Source of the DNA: a virus
Reading direction: 5' to 3' (one strand)
DNA length: 21,326 bases
Virus record (IMG/VR): IMGVR_UViG_3300047548_000736
Coordinates: 1 to 21,326 of that record
The position numbers and the translations under genes are program-made. This document shows positions 7,176-12,835 of this stretch, one piece after another. The first letter of the stretch is position 1, and every line of letters starts with the position of its first letter. The notes under the pieces are model-generated. The model was not told the DNA's origin, ran no database searches, and saw only the letters and a list, made by a program, of their open reading frames with translations.

Positions 7176-7197
7176 TTTTCCACAGGGTTGTGGAAAA
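7176..7197. repeat. DnaA-box palindrome, right copy
   Basis: TTTTCCACA, GGGT and TGTGGAAAA form a palindrome that is the exact reverse complement of 6672-6693. With flanks (7175-7198 against 6671-6694) the match is 24 bases. The two copies lie about 500 bp apart in opposite orientation. Confidence 0.75.
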
Positions 7198-7402
7198 ACA
7201 ACAAAACACACATATATGTTTTTTAATACATTTTTTTTTTAATTATCTTTTTTAACGATAATACATTAAAATAGATTATTTTACCTTATTCATCTCTGTT
7301 TCTACTGTATAATACATACCAATCAACACATAAGATAAACAAACTGATAAGGTAATAGAGTTGAATATACTAGGAAGAATCGGTATGGATTGCTTCATAG
7401 TA

Positions 7403-7558
7403 TTAGGAGTTAAGTTCTACTTGAGCAGAGGTGAAAGTATCAATGATCTCTTCGCATAGAGTTTGTTCAGTTTCATTGAATTCATACTCTTGTTGTTCAA
7501 GACAATAAAGTAACAACTCAATCTGATCGTTGTTTAACCTTACGAATGTTTCTTTCAT
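7403..7558 (-). CDS. Small acidic hypothetical protein (51 residues)
   Basis: ATG 7558 begins MKETFVRLNNDQIELLLYCL and the frame ends at TAA 7403. The pattern resembles a short two-helix protein. It is the last gene of the cluster transcribed from the cassette near 9005, four bases after the stop of the 99-residue gene. Function unknown. Confidence 0.65.
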   Translation of the reverse strand: MKETFVRLNNDQIELLLYCLEQQEYEFNETEQTLCEEIIDTFTSAQVELNS

Positions 7559-7562
7559 TGTA

Positions 7563-7862
7563 TTAGTAAGATGCTGATTCAAGTTGAAGATTTTCTTTTC
7601 TTGAGAGTTGATCTACTTGATACGACATTTCATCTCTTACACTCTTGTAAATCGTTTCATAAATTGAATCATAACAATCTAGATTGATAAGAACTTGTTC
7701 TGCTAGATCATCAGTATATGGATAAACAATTTCATTACGATTGTAATCATAATGTGCCAAATCTTCTTTTATGTTCTGTGTAGTATAAATGACTGAGAAG
7801 ATTGTTTCATTCGGATCAAGTTTTTCAAGTTGATTGATAACGTCTTTGACTGTTTGTTTCAT
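7563..7862 (-). CDS. Acidic hypothetical protein (99 residues), paralogue of the gene at 19586-19852
   Basis: The sequence starts MKQTVKDVINQLEKLDPNE and is acidic throughout. Its C-terminal half (YTDDLAEQVLINLDCYDSIY, then ETIYKSVRDEMSYQVDQL) lines up with the C-terminal half of the protein at 19586-19852 (LPDEDACEILYEVGNTDYIY, then QVIGECIDDEVARL). The two are likely paralogues of one cyanophage family. The start overlaps the preceding stop as ATGA. No catalytic motif is visible. Confidence 0.75.
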   Translation of the reverse strand: MKQTVKDVINQLEKLDPNETIFSVIYTTQNIKEDLAHYDYNRNEIVYPYTDDLAEQVLINLDCYDSIYETIYKSVRDEMSYQVDQLSRKENLQLESASY

Positions 7863-8053
7863 TGAATTAGGGCAATGAGTTCTTTTTGAATGTTAAGGAC
7901 TTCTTGTATGTCCTCGCAGTTGAATAGATCTACAGGTGCAAACTCAGAAAGGTTTACAGTGTTGTCATTGTAGATAGGAGCATAATACAACTCTTGGGAA
8001 TCAGTGTCAAGAGTATAAACACAACCGTGAGTTTCTTTTTGGAGGATAATCAT
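7859..8053 (-). CDS. Small hypothetical protein (64 residues)
   Basis: The frame begins MIILQKETHGCVYTLDTDSQ, continues ELYYAPIYNDNTVNLSEFAPVD in a beta-rich pattern, and ends with a helix. Similar short proteins that look like single beta-sheet domains occur among T4-like cyanophage early genes. It shares ATGA overlaps with both neighbours. No function can be assigned. Confidence 0.7.
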   Translation of the reverse strand: MIILQKETHGCVYTLDTDSQELYYAPIYNDNTVNLSEFAPVDLFNCEDIQEVLNIQKELIALIQ

Positions 8054-8148
8054 TTGCCTTGGGAGTTAAGAATTGCTTGTGCGATCAGGAGAAGTTCTTT
8101 GCCGTTGGTTGCTTTAGACAGCAGTTGAAGTTTTTCTTTGCGTTTCAT
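8050..8148 (-). CDS. Tiny hypothetical protein (32 residues)
   Basis: ATG 8148 begins MKRKEKLQLLSKATNGKELL and ends LIAQAILNSQGK before TGA 8050. It is a single basic amphipathic helix in outline. The ATGA overlap with the gene starting at 8053 supports a real, coupled gene despite the length. Confidence 0.5.
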   Translation of the reverse strand: MKRKEKLQLLSKATNGKELLLIAQAILNSQGK

Positions 8149-8155
8149 CTTTGTT

Positions 8156-8308
8156 TTAGTCAATGACTGAGTAGTTGTCAACATCAATCTCTTTCAGAAG
8201 AGATGTGTATGCTTGAATTGCTGCTTCATTGCAGTTATCTTCCTTGAGTCTGTAAATATAAAACTCAAGTGCCTCAACTAAAAGTTCAGTCCTTGTTGGT
8301 TGATACAT
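8156..8308 (-). CDS. Small hypothetical protein (50 residues)
   Basis: ATG 8308 begins MYQPTRTELLVEALEFYIYR and continues LKEDNCNEAAIQAYTSLLKEID before TAA 8156. It appears all-helical and acidic, with no recognised domain. It lies two bases after the stop of the 47-residue gene in the same cluster. Confidence 0.6.
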   Translation of the reverse strand: MYQPTRTELLVEALEFYIYRLKEDNCNEAAIQAYTSLLKEIDVDNYSVID

Positions 8309-8309
8309 T

Positions 8310-8453
8310 CTAGTTGCTCATTACTTTTTCAAAGAGTGAATCATATGATTCTTGGTCTACACCATCAGGAATACCAACATCATTAAAGAATCCAATCAGA
8401 GATTGCAATACTTCAAGTTCTTCAGGAGTGAATCGGAAAATCAATTCAGTCAT
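8310..8453 (-). CDS. Small hypothetical protein (47 residues)
   Basis: ATG 8453 begins MTELIFRFTPEELEVLQSLI and ends VDQESYDSLFEKVMSN before TAG 8310. A beta strand followed by two helices is the likely fold. It is one base from the preceding gene. Function unknown. Confidence 0.6.
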   Translation of the reverse strand: MTELIFRFTPEELEVLQSLIGFFNDVGIPDGVDQESYDSLFEKVMSN

Positions 8454-8454
8454 T

Positions 8455-8613
8455 TTAGTTGCTTACTTGACGTTCAATTAGTTTAGCAGGAGAACCACAA
8501 GACTTGTAAAACTCTACCATTCTCTCTGCTTCCTCAAGAGTGTTAAAGTATTGACTTCTCCACTCACAATCATTGTAGGGAATCTGATAAGAAACTTGAT
8601 ACATTTCAGGCAT
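8455..8613 (-). CDS. Small hypothetical protein (52 residues)
   Basis: Starts at ATG 8613 (a second ATG at 8604 is possible) with MPEMYQVSYQIPYNDCEWRS followed by QYFNTLEEAERMVEFYKSCG. The strand-helix pattern with a conserved-looking SxxFxTxEEAxxMVxFY segment resembles small phage proteins of unknown role. It overlaps the gene at 8606-8770 by eight bases. Confidence 0.65.
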   Translation of the reverse strand: MPEMYQVSYQIPYNDCEWRSQYFNTLEEAERMVEFYKSCGSPAKLIERQVSN

Positions 8614-8770
8614 TGATCAGAGTTTTTACTTCATCAAAAGACTTACATTGTCCTGCTTTAATTGCATTGACAAGATTGTAAGTTACAAAACCGCAACGTT
8701 CAGTGTTAGGATCACAGATTGCGTAACCTGCTTGTTGAGTCTGAACGTCAAAAACAGTTTTAATCAGCAT
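8606..8770 (-). CDS. Small hypothetical protein (54 residues)
   Basis: ATG 8770 begins MLIKTVFDVQTQQAGYAICD and continues PNTERCGFVTYNLVNAIKAG before TGA 8606. A beta-rich first half is followed by a helix. Just upstream (8781-8796) the intergenic DNA carries one copy of the TATGTGGGACAnATA motif found also at 11981 and 15371. Function unknown. Confidence 0.6.
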   Translation of the reverse strand: MLIKTVFDVQTQQAGYAICDPNTERCGFVTYNLVNAIKAGQCKSFDEVKTLINA

Positions 8771-8806
8771 TGGTTGTTTTTATGTGGGACAGATAGAAAG
8801 AAAGAA

Positions 8807-8962
8807 CTACACAAGAGTCAGAGCATCTTTCTTCTGTTTGGGGTTTTGGACTTGCTTTACCCAAGCAGACTTGCGATTCTTAACAACTTGAGAAGGAAGT
8901 TTTTGCTTGCCCTGAACTTCATTTATAAGAGTAATGAAGTTGATGAAGAATTGCTTTTCCAT
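8807..8962 (-). CDS. Small basic hypothetical protein (51 residues)
   Basis: I choose ATG 8962 (MEKQFFINFITLINEVQGKQ). The longer frame back to 9097 runs through the promoter cassette and overlaps the upstream gene's stop, so it is not coding there. The rest, LPSQVVKNRKSAWVKQVQNP followed by KQKKDALTLV, is strongly basic, in contrast to the neighbours, and might bind nucleic acid. It is the first gene after the cassette at 8993-9064. Confidence 0.65.
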   Translation of the reverse strand: MEKQFFINFITLINEVQGKQKLPSQVVKNRKSAWVKQVQNPKQKKDALTLV

Positions 8963-8992
8963 CCGTTGAGCAGTAGTCAAGGTCTCATCCTC

Positions 8993-9064
8993 TGAACTTC
9001 GTTCAGTATAGCAGGTCTGGAGGGGGTTTGGGGGGTGTATTGTGCCACTAGAACAAGTGGCACA
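8993..9064 (-). promoter_or_regulatory. Early promoter cassette A (palindrome plus extended -10)
   Basis: The palindrome TGTGCCACT-N6-AGTGGCACA (9041-9064) is followed on the minus strand by a C-rich stretch and TGC-TATACT (-10 at 9005-9010). Palindrome and -10 centres are 45 bp apart. No -35 is seen. A mini-dyad TGAAC-GAA-GTTCA (8993-9005) covers the predicted start site. It heads the cluster 8962 to 7403. Confidence 0.65.
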
Positions 9065-9096
9065 TCGTATCATTGGACTCAGATGAGTATGATACA

Positions 9097-9324
9097 TTAA
9101 AGGTCATTCATTGCATTGCTAAAACCTTGAGCAATACCAGTCAGAAATGCAGCACCAATACCCATCCAAAACTCAGGACTTTGCACACATTCAGAAATTG
9201 CTTTTGCCCAATCTTGAGGAGTAGAGTTCATTAACATTTTCTTCTCCTCAGGAGTCAGATTGGAAATAGTTTCATTCCAAGCAGTTTCAATCTCTTGCTC
9301 AACCACTTGATTGAAAGAGGACAT
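9097..9324 (-). CDS. Small hypothetical protein with hydrophobic C-terminus (75 residues)
   Basis: I take ATG 9324 (MSSFNQVVEQEIETAWNETI), with GAGG just upstream; an ATG three codons earlier is less well placed. The N-terminal half is acidic and helical (NLTPEEKKMLMNSTPQDWAK). The C-terminal FWMGIGAAFLTGIAQGFSNA is Gly-rich and hydrophobic and could be membrane-associated. It is alone behind cassette B. Function unknown. Confidence 0.7.
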   Translation of the reverse strand: MSSFNQVVEQEIETAWNETISNLTPEEKKMLMNSTPQDWAKAISECVQSPEFWMGIGAAFLTGIAQGFSNAMNDL

Positions 9325-9336
9325 TTCCCTCATCTG

Positions 9337-9407
9337 TGAACTCCGTTCATCATAGCACCTCTAGGGGCACTGTGCTCTTTTAGTGTGCCACCAGTACAAG
9401 TGGCACA
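9337..9407 (-). promoter_or_regulatory. Early promoter cassette B
   Basis: The palindrome TGTGCCAC-N8-GTGGCACA spans 9384-9407, and extended -10 TGC-TATGAT is at 9349-9354, with centres 44 bp apart. The mini-dyad TGAAC-GGA-GTTCA (9337-9349) overlaps the predicted start. It shares nearly 20 bases around the palindrome with cassette E. Confidence 0.65.
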
Positions 9408-9419
9408 TCGTATAAGAGA

Positions 9420-9662
9420 CTAGAGTTGAGATAGCACCCACATCATCGCAGAAACTTCGTGTTTAGTATTCCATCCACTTACATCTTCAGTAAGATTACC
9501 ATTGGGACGGAAAATACCAACCTCATAAGTTTCTTCATCAATTCTACCATACAATCCAGGACCAGCAACTACACTAATCTCCCAATCATTCTCAAACTTA
9601 TGCCTTGCAGCAATCGCATTTGGAATGTTGTGCGGTTCAAACTTCAGAAGGTCAAACATCAT
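9420..9662 (-). CDS. Hypothetical protein (80 residues)
   Basis: From ATG 9662 (the frame could open one codon earlier at TTG) the protein begins MMFDLLKFEPHNIPNAIAAR. It continues with a beta-rich segment ISVVAGPGLYGRIDEETYEV and a GWNTKHEVSAMMWVLSQL tail. The start overlaps the upstream stop as ATGA. No family is recognised with confidence. Confidence 0.7.
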   Translation of the reverse strand: MMFDLLKFEPHNIPNAIAARHKFENDWEISVVAGPGLYGRIDEETYEVGIFRPNGNLTEDVSGWNTKHEVSAMMWVLSQL

Positions 9663-9991
9663 CAAATAACTTGGTTGGAGAGGGCAAATTTAACAATCTC
9701 AGTGCGATTGTTCTTATACTCAAGAATCAAATCTACGATTGCTTCTACATCATCAGGATCTGGTTCATCTTCACACTCATCTTTTGCAAGTGCCTCGAAA
9801 ATACTTGCAATCTCAAAGTCGGATTCAAACAGAATGTTCCGATGATTATCAATCATTACATAATCATCCACTGCCTCAGGAGTCAGTTTCAGTGGAATAT
9901 CAGGACCAATCATACCCAAAGTTGCAAGTCGTTGCAATGCACCAACAACCCACATCACTTTACATTCACTAATCGAAAGTTGAGTCATCAT
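9662..9991 (-). CDS. Acidic hypothetical protein (109 residues)
   Basis: The sequence begins MMTQLSISECKVMWVVGALQ, has a central LKLTPEAVDDYVMIDNHRNI and a strongly acidic DECEDEPDPDDVEAIVDLIL stretch. It is soluble, with mixed helix. No Shine-Dalgarno is seen before the double ATG. It follows the DUF2786 gene in cassette C's cluster. Unknown function. Confidence 0.7.
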   Translation of the reverse strand: MMTQLSISECKVMWVVGALQRLATLGMIGPDIPLKLTPEAVDDYVMIDNHRNILFESDFEIASIFEALAKDECEDEPDPDDVEAIVDLILEYKNNRTEIVKFALSNQVI

Positions 9992-10032
9992 CGTATCAAG
10001 AATAAAAGGAAAAAGAGAAAGGGGTGTTTAAC

Positions 10033-10707
10033 TCACACCCCACAGAGTTGTTTTGCCACAGAACCAGATGCTTGACGGTTCAGAGAAACAGAACCACCAA
10101 CACCAGCACCAGCATAAGCACCAGCACCGTTTGCACCATTCATCTTCTTGGCACGTCCGAATCGCATCTGAGACAGTTTGTTTTTCACTGCATCAGCATC
10201 ATCGTGAACTCGGTTCTCTGCGAGTTTCATTTCCTTCAGACGTTCTGCAACTTTATCTGCAAATGCCTTACGGAAGTTCAACTTGAAAGACCGAGAAACA
10301 CTTTTACCAGTCAGATCAGACATAATCTTTTCTGCTTTATGTGCAACTTCTGCCTCTTTCTCCATCACCTGCACCAGGTAATCATAATAGAGTCGCACTT
10401 GGATTTGTTGTGCTTCACTACCAATGATTTGCAGAGATTTAGTATCTCCGTTCTTCAGGTATGCTTTTGCATCATAGAACGTTGCAATCGCATTGGCAAG
10501 AGTAGACAGAGCAACATTGATTCTCTTGAAAGAAGCAAAAGACTCATCAAGAACTTGAGTTTCAGTTGCTTCAGAGATTGTTACACCATACTGCTTACAC
10601 AGTTTATCAATCATCTTGGCAGCAGCATCTGCCTCACCCTCAAAAGAAGTTCCATTCTGCAGTTTCAGAATGGATTGAATCTTTGCGATGACTTGCGAAC
10701 GATCCAT
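10033..10707 (-). CDS. DUF2786-domain protein
   Basis: The start is ATG 10707; the open frame extends further upstream only through cassette C. Residues about 3-43 (KIQSILKLQNGTSFEGEADA, then AAKMIDKLCKQYGV) match the DUF2786 pattern of bacterial and phage proteins, in which FxGEAxxA precedes a helix ending in KYG(V/I). The middle is a long, charged, helical region. Residues about 187-205 are Gly/Ala-rich (NGANGAGAYAGAGVGG), probably flexible. The total is 224 residues. DUF2786 proteins are often near SprT-like or DNA-processing genes, but the biochemical role is not known. It is the first gene behind cassette C. Confidence 0.85.
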   Translation of the reverse strand: MDRSQVIAKIQSILKLQNGTSFEGEADAAAKMIDKLCKQYGVTISEATETQVLDESFASFKRINVALSTLANAIATFYDAKAYLKNGDTKSLQIIGSEAQQIQVRLYYDYLVQVMEKEAEVAHKAEKIMSDLTGKSVSRSFKLNFRKAFADKVAERLKEMKLAENRVHDDADAVKNKLSQMRFGRAKKMNGANGAGAYAGAGVGGSVSLNRQASGSVAKQLCGV

Positions 10708-10759
10708 AACAAGAAGTGAAGAATTGGACTCGGATGGGACTGACCCCTTCCACCCTCTT

Positions 10760-10817
10760 AATCTACCAGAAAAAAGTGCCAGTGCCCATTTACTGTGCCA
10801 CCAGTACAAGTGGCACA
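10760..10817 (-). promoter_or_regulatory. Early promoter cassette C
   Basis: The palindrome TGTGCCAC-N8-GTGGCACA spans 10794-10817, and extended -10 TGG-TAGATT is at 10760-10765, with centres 43 bp apart. It gives a leader of about 45 bases before ATG 10707. Confidence 0.6.
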
Positions 10818-10831
10818 TCTCAACACTGGAC

Positions 10832-10945
10832 TCACCGAGTTGTACTGATAATGTCAGCAGCAGTGTAGAGTGCGTTTGCAGTTAGATTCCTCACACCAGG
10901 AGAAAAAATAAATGCAACCGCAAAGATAAGAATTATAGTTCGCAT
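10832..10945 (-). CDS. Tiny membrane or exported peptide (37 residues)
   Basis: ATG 10945 reads MRTIILIFAVAFIFSPGVRN followed by LTANALYTAADIISTTR and ends at TGA 10832. A two-residue charged start and a 14-residue hydrophobic run make a signal-anchor-like segment. It lies 35 bases after the 73-residue gene of cassette D. Function unknown. Confidence 0.6.
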   Translation of the reverse strand: MRTIILIFAVAFIFSPGVRNLTANALYTAADIISTTR

Positions 10946-10980
10946 CTTATTCGGTGGTCTGAAAGTAAGTGTTTTGGTTC

Positions 10981-11202
10981 TCATTTGCCAATCAGTTCGG
11001 CACGACCCTCATCCATCAAATTGCCGAAGGCATACATCACATCTTTCTCCATCAGAGCAAGATTCTCTTCAGTCCAGTTATTCCAAACTTCATCATCACC
11101 ATCATACAACTCATTCACCCAATAATCAAAACAATTCACATCCCAGTTGGACAGATTGTTTAGTGCCTCGTAGATAGCATCAATCAGTTCGGGTTGAGTC
11201 AT
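10981..11202 (-). CDS. Small acidic hypothetical protein (73 residues)
   Basis: It begins MTQPELIDAIYEALNNLSNW and continues DVNCFDYWVNELYDGDDEVW, rich in Asp, Glu, Asn and Trp. GAGGAG lies just upstream of ATG 11202. It is the first gene behind cassette D. No domain is recognised; the highly acidic surface is common among phage early proteins that bind host proteins, which is inference only. Confidence 0.75.
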   Translation of the reverse strand: MTQPELIDAIYEALNNLSNWDVNCFDYWVNELYDGDDEVWNNWTEENLALMEKDVMYAFGNLMDEGRAELIGK

Positions 11203-11227
11203 TGCTCCTCTTGTCTTGAATGAATGT

Positions 11228-11290
11228 ATTGTAGCACCTCACAGGTGCTAATGCGAGTAATAGTGGACAGTGCTACAACTGGCACTGTCC
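11228..11290 (-). promoter_or_regulatory. Early promoter cassette D
   Basis: The outer stem GGACAGTGC-N8-GCACTGTCC (11265-11290) and inner stem TAGCACCT-CAC-AGGTGCTA (11232-11250) precede extended -10 TGC-TACAAT (11228-11233). The outer palindrome is 47 bp from the -10, and its sequence differs from cassettes A-C while the layout is kept. Confidence 0.65.
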
Positions 11291-11300
11291 AATTCTAGAC

Positions 11301-11489
11301 TCAGGCACAGACAGAATAGAGTTTCTTAAACTCGTATTCTCCATCTTCACCCTCAACTGCCTGATAAACAAACACAGTTTCACCAGACAGTTCTACACTC
11401 CAATCAAGTGCATCTTCTTTTGCATTGTCTACATCTTGATACCACTCGGCATCAATCAAATCGTGAGAAACAGGACAAGAAAGAAACAT
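11301..11489 (-). CDS. Small acidic hypothetical protein (62 residues)
   Basis: ATG 11489 begins MFLSCPVSHDLIDAEWYQDV; a TTG three codons earlier is the only alternative. It continues DNAKEDALDWSVELSGETVF and VYQAVEGEDGEYEFKKL, suggesting a helix followed by a small beta sheet. No Shine-Dalgarno is visible. Second gene behind cassette E. Function unknown. Confidence 0.65.
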   Translation of the reverse strand: MFLSCPVSHDLIDAEWYQDVDNAKEDALDWSVELSGETVFVYQAVEGEDGEYEFKKLYSVCA

Positions 11490-11548
11490 CGGAATCAAAA
11501 ATAATGAAACAGAAGAGGAAGGGGAGAATTGAATCTCCCCAGATTTAA

Positions 11549-11806
11549 TCAGACTGCAGCAAGGTATGCTTCAATCTCATCATCATTCTCAGGACAATCA
11601 GCAATACCCAGTTGATCGCAAACGTATTCACGAGTCATCTCAACAACTTCATCAGGAACAAGAACATTCAGAATGTCGAGAATCTGAGTTCCAGTCTGAC
11701 CCTTGCGGAGCATACCGAGCATCACATCCTTGGAGAAATCAACAGTCATTTGAGTTGGAGTAAGTTTGACGTTTGTGGAAAGTGTCTGGATTCTTGTGAG
11801 AGACAT
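11549..11806 (-). CDS. Hypothetical protein (85 residues)
   Basis: It begins MSLTRIQTLSTNVKLTPTQM, with a central VMLGMLRKGQTGTQILDILN and an acidic C-terminus PENDDEIEAYLAAV. The LRKGxTGxxILxxLN pattern looks like a short helix-turn-helix but is not diagnostic. A stable hairpin (11821-11841) sits in its leader between the cassette E -10 and the start codon. Confidence 0.7.
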   Translation of the reverse strand: MSLTRIQTLSTNVKLTPTQMTVDFSKDVMLGMLRKGQTGTQILDILNVLVPDEVVEMTREYVCDQLGIADCPENDDEIEAYLAAV

Positions 11807-11820
11807 TCCAGACTAGAAAC

Positions 11821-11841
11821 CCGACAGTGCGAAACTGTCGG
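11821..11841 (-). promoter_or_regulatory. Leader hairpin of the gene starting at 11806
   Basis: CCGACAGT and ACTGTCGG pair perfectly around a 5-base loop (TTCGC on the minus strand). The hairpin is 15 bases before the start codon and about 20 bases after the -10 of cassette E, so it would be in the mRNA leader. Confidence 0.6.
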
Positions 11842-11861
11842 ACTTCCCTCACCACCCCTTT

Positions 11862-11919
11862 AATATAGCACCTTTTGGGGTCTGTGCTCTTTTAGTGTGC
11901 CACTAGAACAAGTGGCACA
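11862..11919 (-). promoter_or_regulatory. Early promoter cassette E
   Basis: The palindrome TGTGCCACT-N6-AGTGGCACA spans 11896-11919 and is identical to cassette A in all 24 positions. Extended -10 TGC-TATATT is at 11862-11867, with centres 43 bp apart. Between them AGCAC and GTGCT form a weak outer pair. Confidence 0.65.
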
Positions 11920-11939
11920 TCGCATAACTGGACTCGGTG

Positions 11940-12184
11940 AGACTGGATTTTCCTTGGAAGCACCAACCCCCCTGAGTCCTATGCGGGACACATAATGAGA
12001 CTGAGAAGAGTTTTTGTTTCTTCTCTGATTCTACCTGCAACCCAGGCACACCTCCCCGCAGGATGCAGTCCCATTGCAGTCTCGTGTGAAACTGTTGATT
12101 TAGGATTTTTCTGCAATCTGGAGTCCAGGTGCCCTAGGTCATCCACCGCAGTCTCATCGACGGTCCATCTGAAACTGTTGAGAA
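11940..12184 (-). other. GC-richer structured region, possible non-coding RNA
   Basis: About 245 bases lie between the stop at 12185 and cassette E without a convincing gene, and are visibly richer in G and C than the flanks. On the minus strand two hairpins share a stem: CAGTTTC with GAGACTG around 4 bases near 12080-12097, and CAGTTTCA with TGAGACTG around a larger loop near 12152-12180. GAGAAG/CTTCTC and CTGCA/TGCAG pairs also occur. An ATG-started frame of 31 codons (11979-12074), extendable upstream without ATG to about 12198, ends at TAG 11979. I cannot say whether it is translated. Confidence 0.45.
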
Positions 12185-12373
12185 TCAGTCCTCAATTCCC
12201 AGGAGTTCAGGATAACAATCTGTTACTTCAGTAATCAACTCTTCCTCAGTATAATCTGTAAGATTTTCTACCAGAGTATCATACACAAAACGTTCCATGG
12301 TTTTCATGTCCATGCTATCCAGCAGTTGCTGGGCATAAGCATCAATCAGGTCTTCTTTGTTAATTTCAGGCAT
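12185..12373 (-). CDS. Small acidic hypothetical protein (62 residues)
   Basis: ATG 12373 begins MPEINKEDLIDAYAQQLLDS and continues MDMKTMERFVYDTLVENLTD. Similar short proteins with the DMxTMxxFVYDTLVENL pattern recur in T4-like cyanophages. The frame could open at TTG 12397, but that would overlap the upstream gene. It is helical and acidic, and last in the cluster of cassette F. Role unknown. Confidence 0.75.
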   Translation of the reverse strand: MPEINKEDLIDAYAQQLLDSMDMKTMERFVYDTLVENLTDYTEEELITEVTDCYPELLGIED

Positions 12374-12374
12374 T

Positions 12375-12581
12375 TCAGTTAGATTCAACAATTTCAATGT
12401 AATTGAGAGATTTTACACACCAACCAGTTTCGTCAGAGATTGCATCAGCAAGTTCATCCTCACTATCAACCTCAAAGACTTCTCCGATCACAGACTTTGC
12501 AACTGCAACCTGCTCATCATAAGGAAGTTCTCCAGATGAGTCTTCAAAATCAAATTCGATGTCAGTGAGTTGAAATAGCAT
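12375..12581 (-). CDS. Small acidic cyanophage protein (68 residues)
   Basis: It begins MLFQLTDIEFDFEDSSGELP and continues YDEQVAVAKSVIGEVFEVDS, then DELADAISDETGWCVKSLNY. The LTDIEFDFE opening and the E/D-rich core ending in GWCVKSLNY recur in cyanophage early proteins of unknown function. It is tightly packed, with one base to the next gene and two from the previous. Confidence 0.75.
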   Translation of the reverse strand: MLFQLTDIEFDFEDSSGELPYDEQVAVAKSVIGEVFEVDSEDELADAISDETGWCVKSLNYIEIVESN

Positions 12582-12583
12582 TG

Positions 12584-12832
12584 TCAGACAGTAGCAAAAG
12601 GATTAGCAAGTTGGGGGACAGTGTTGAAGTCTACAACTTCATAAGGAATAGTGTGATTAAGGTATTCATCAATCTCAAGATTCATCTCAATTCGGTTGAG
12701 AAACTTCTTAGATTGAGATTTACCCATAAAGGTGAGAGTTTTAAGATACCACTCTTTGGATACATCACCCATTGGAGTTTTGATGGGGTAGAAATCCACT
12801 ACCATGTTTCCATCTTTAGATTGAAGTTTCAT
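12584..12832 (-). CDS. Hypothetical protein (82 residues)
   Basis: The sequence begins MKLQSKDGNMVVDFYPIKTP and contains the basic centre LKTLTFMGKSQSKKFLNRIE and an acidic C-terminal part. It shows mixed alpha/beta character. No domain is recognised. It lies three bases after the ArdA-like gene, in the same transcript. Confidence 0.7.
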   Translation of the reverse strand: MKLQSKDGNMVVDFYPIKTPMGDVSKEWYLKTLTFMGKSQSKKFLNRIEMNLEIDEYLNHTIPYEVVDFNTVPQLANPFATV

Positions 12833-12835
12833 AGA

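Larger units (their letters stand above)
6078..7402. other. Repeat-rich non-coding region, proposed replication origin
   Basis: About 1.3 kb carries no credible gene on either strand. It holds a cluster of TTTTCCACA boxes (6653-6714 and 7176-7197) and at least ten degenerate copies of a short (A/G)ACGAA(T) motif between 6404 and 6968. It also holds repeats of CACTGTnnnATT, several CAGGGTAT/CTGGGTAT words, a 14-bp inverted repeat, a plus-strand sigma70 promoter and an AT-rich tract with T10 at 7231-7240. Genes on both sides run in the same direction, so this is not a divergent promoter region. Host-type DnaA boxes plus a promoter and an easily melted tract are what an origin would show; the role is inference. 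Confidence 0.6.

Noticed and set aside
9041-9064. Cassette palindromes as ordinary rho-independent terminators
   Set aside because: None of the TGTGCCAC-type stems is followed by a U-tract on either strand.
8963-9097. N-terminal extension of the gene at 8807-8962
   Set aside because: The extension translates cassette A, including the palindrome, and its ATG lies on the stop codon of the upstream gene.
9605-10286. Several plus-strand frames of 77 to 156 codons
   Set aside because: They are shadows opposite the minus-strand genes at 9662-9991 and 10033-10707, whose proteins have a recognised domain or normal phage composition.
11940-12184. tRNA or tmRNA gene in the GC-rich region
   Set aside because: No T-arm (GTTCRANYC), no acceptor pairing and no cyanobacterial tmRNA tag sequence could be found.
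11995-12234. Plus-strand open frame of 79 codons with a signal-like start
   Set aside because: It is opposite to all neighbours, runs into the end of a well-supported minus-strand gene, and its composition follows the GC-rich structured DNA.
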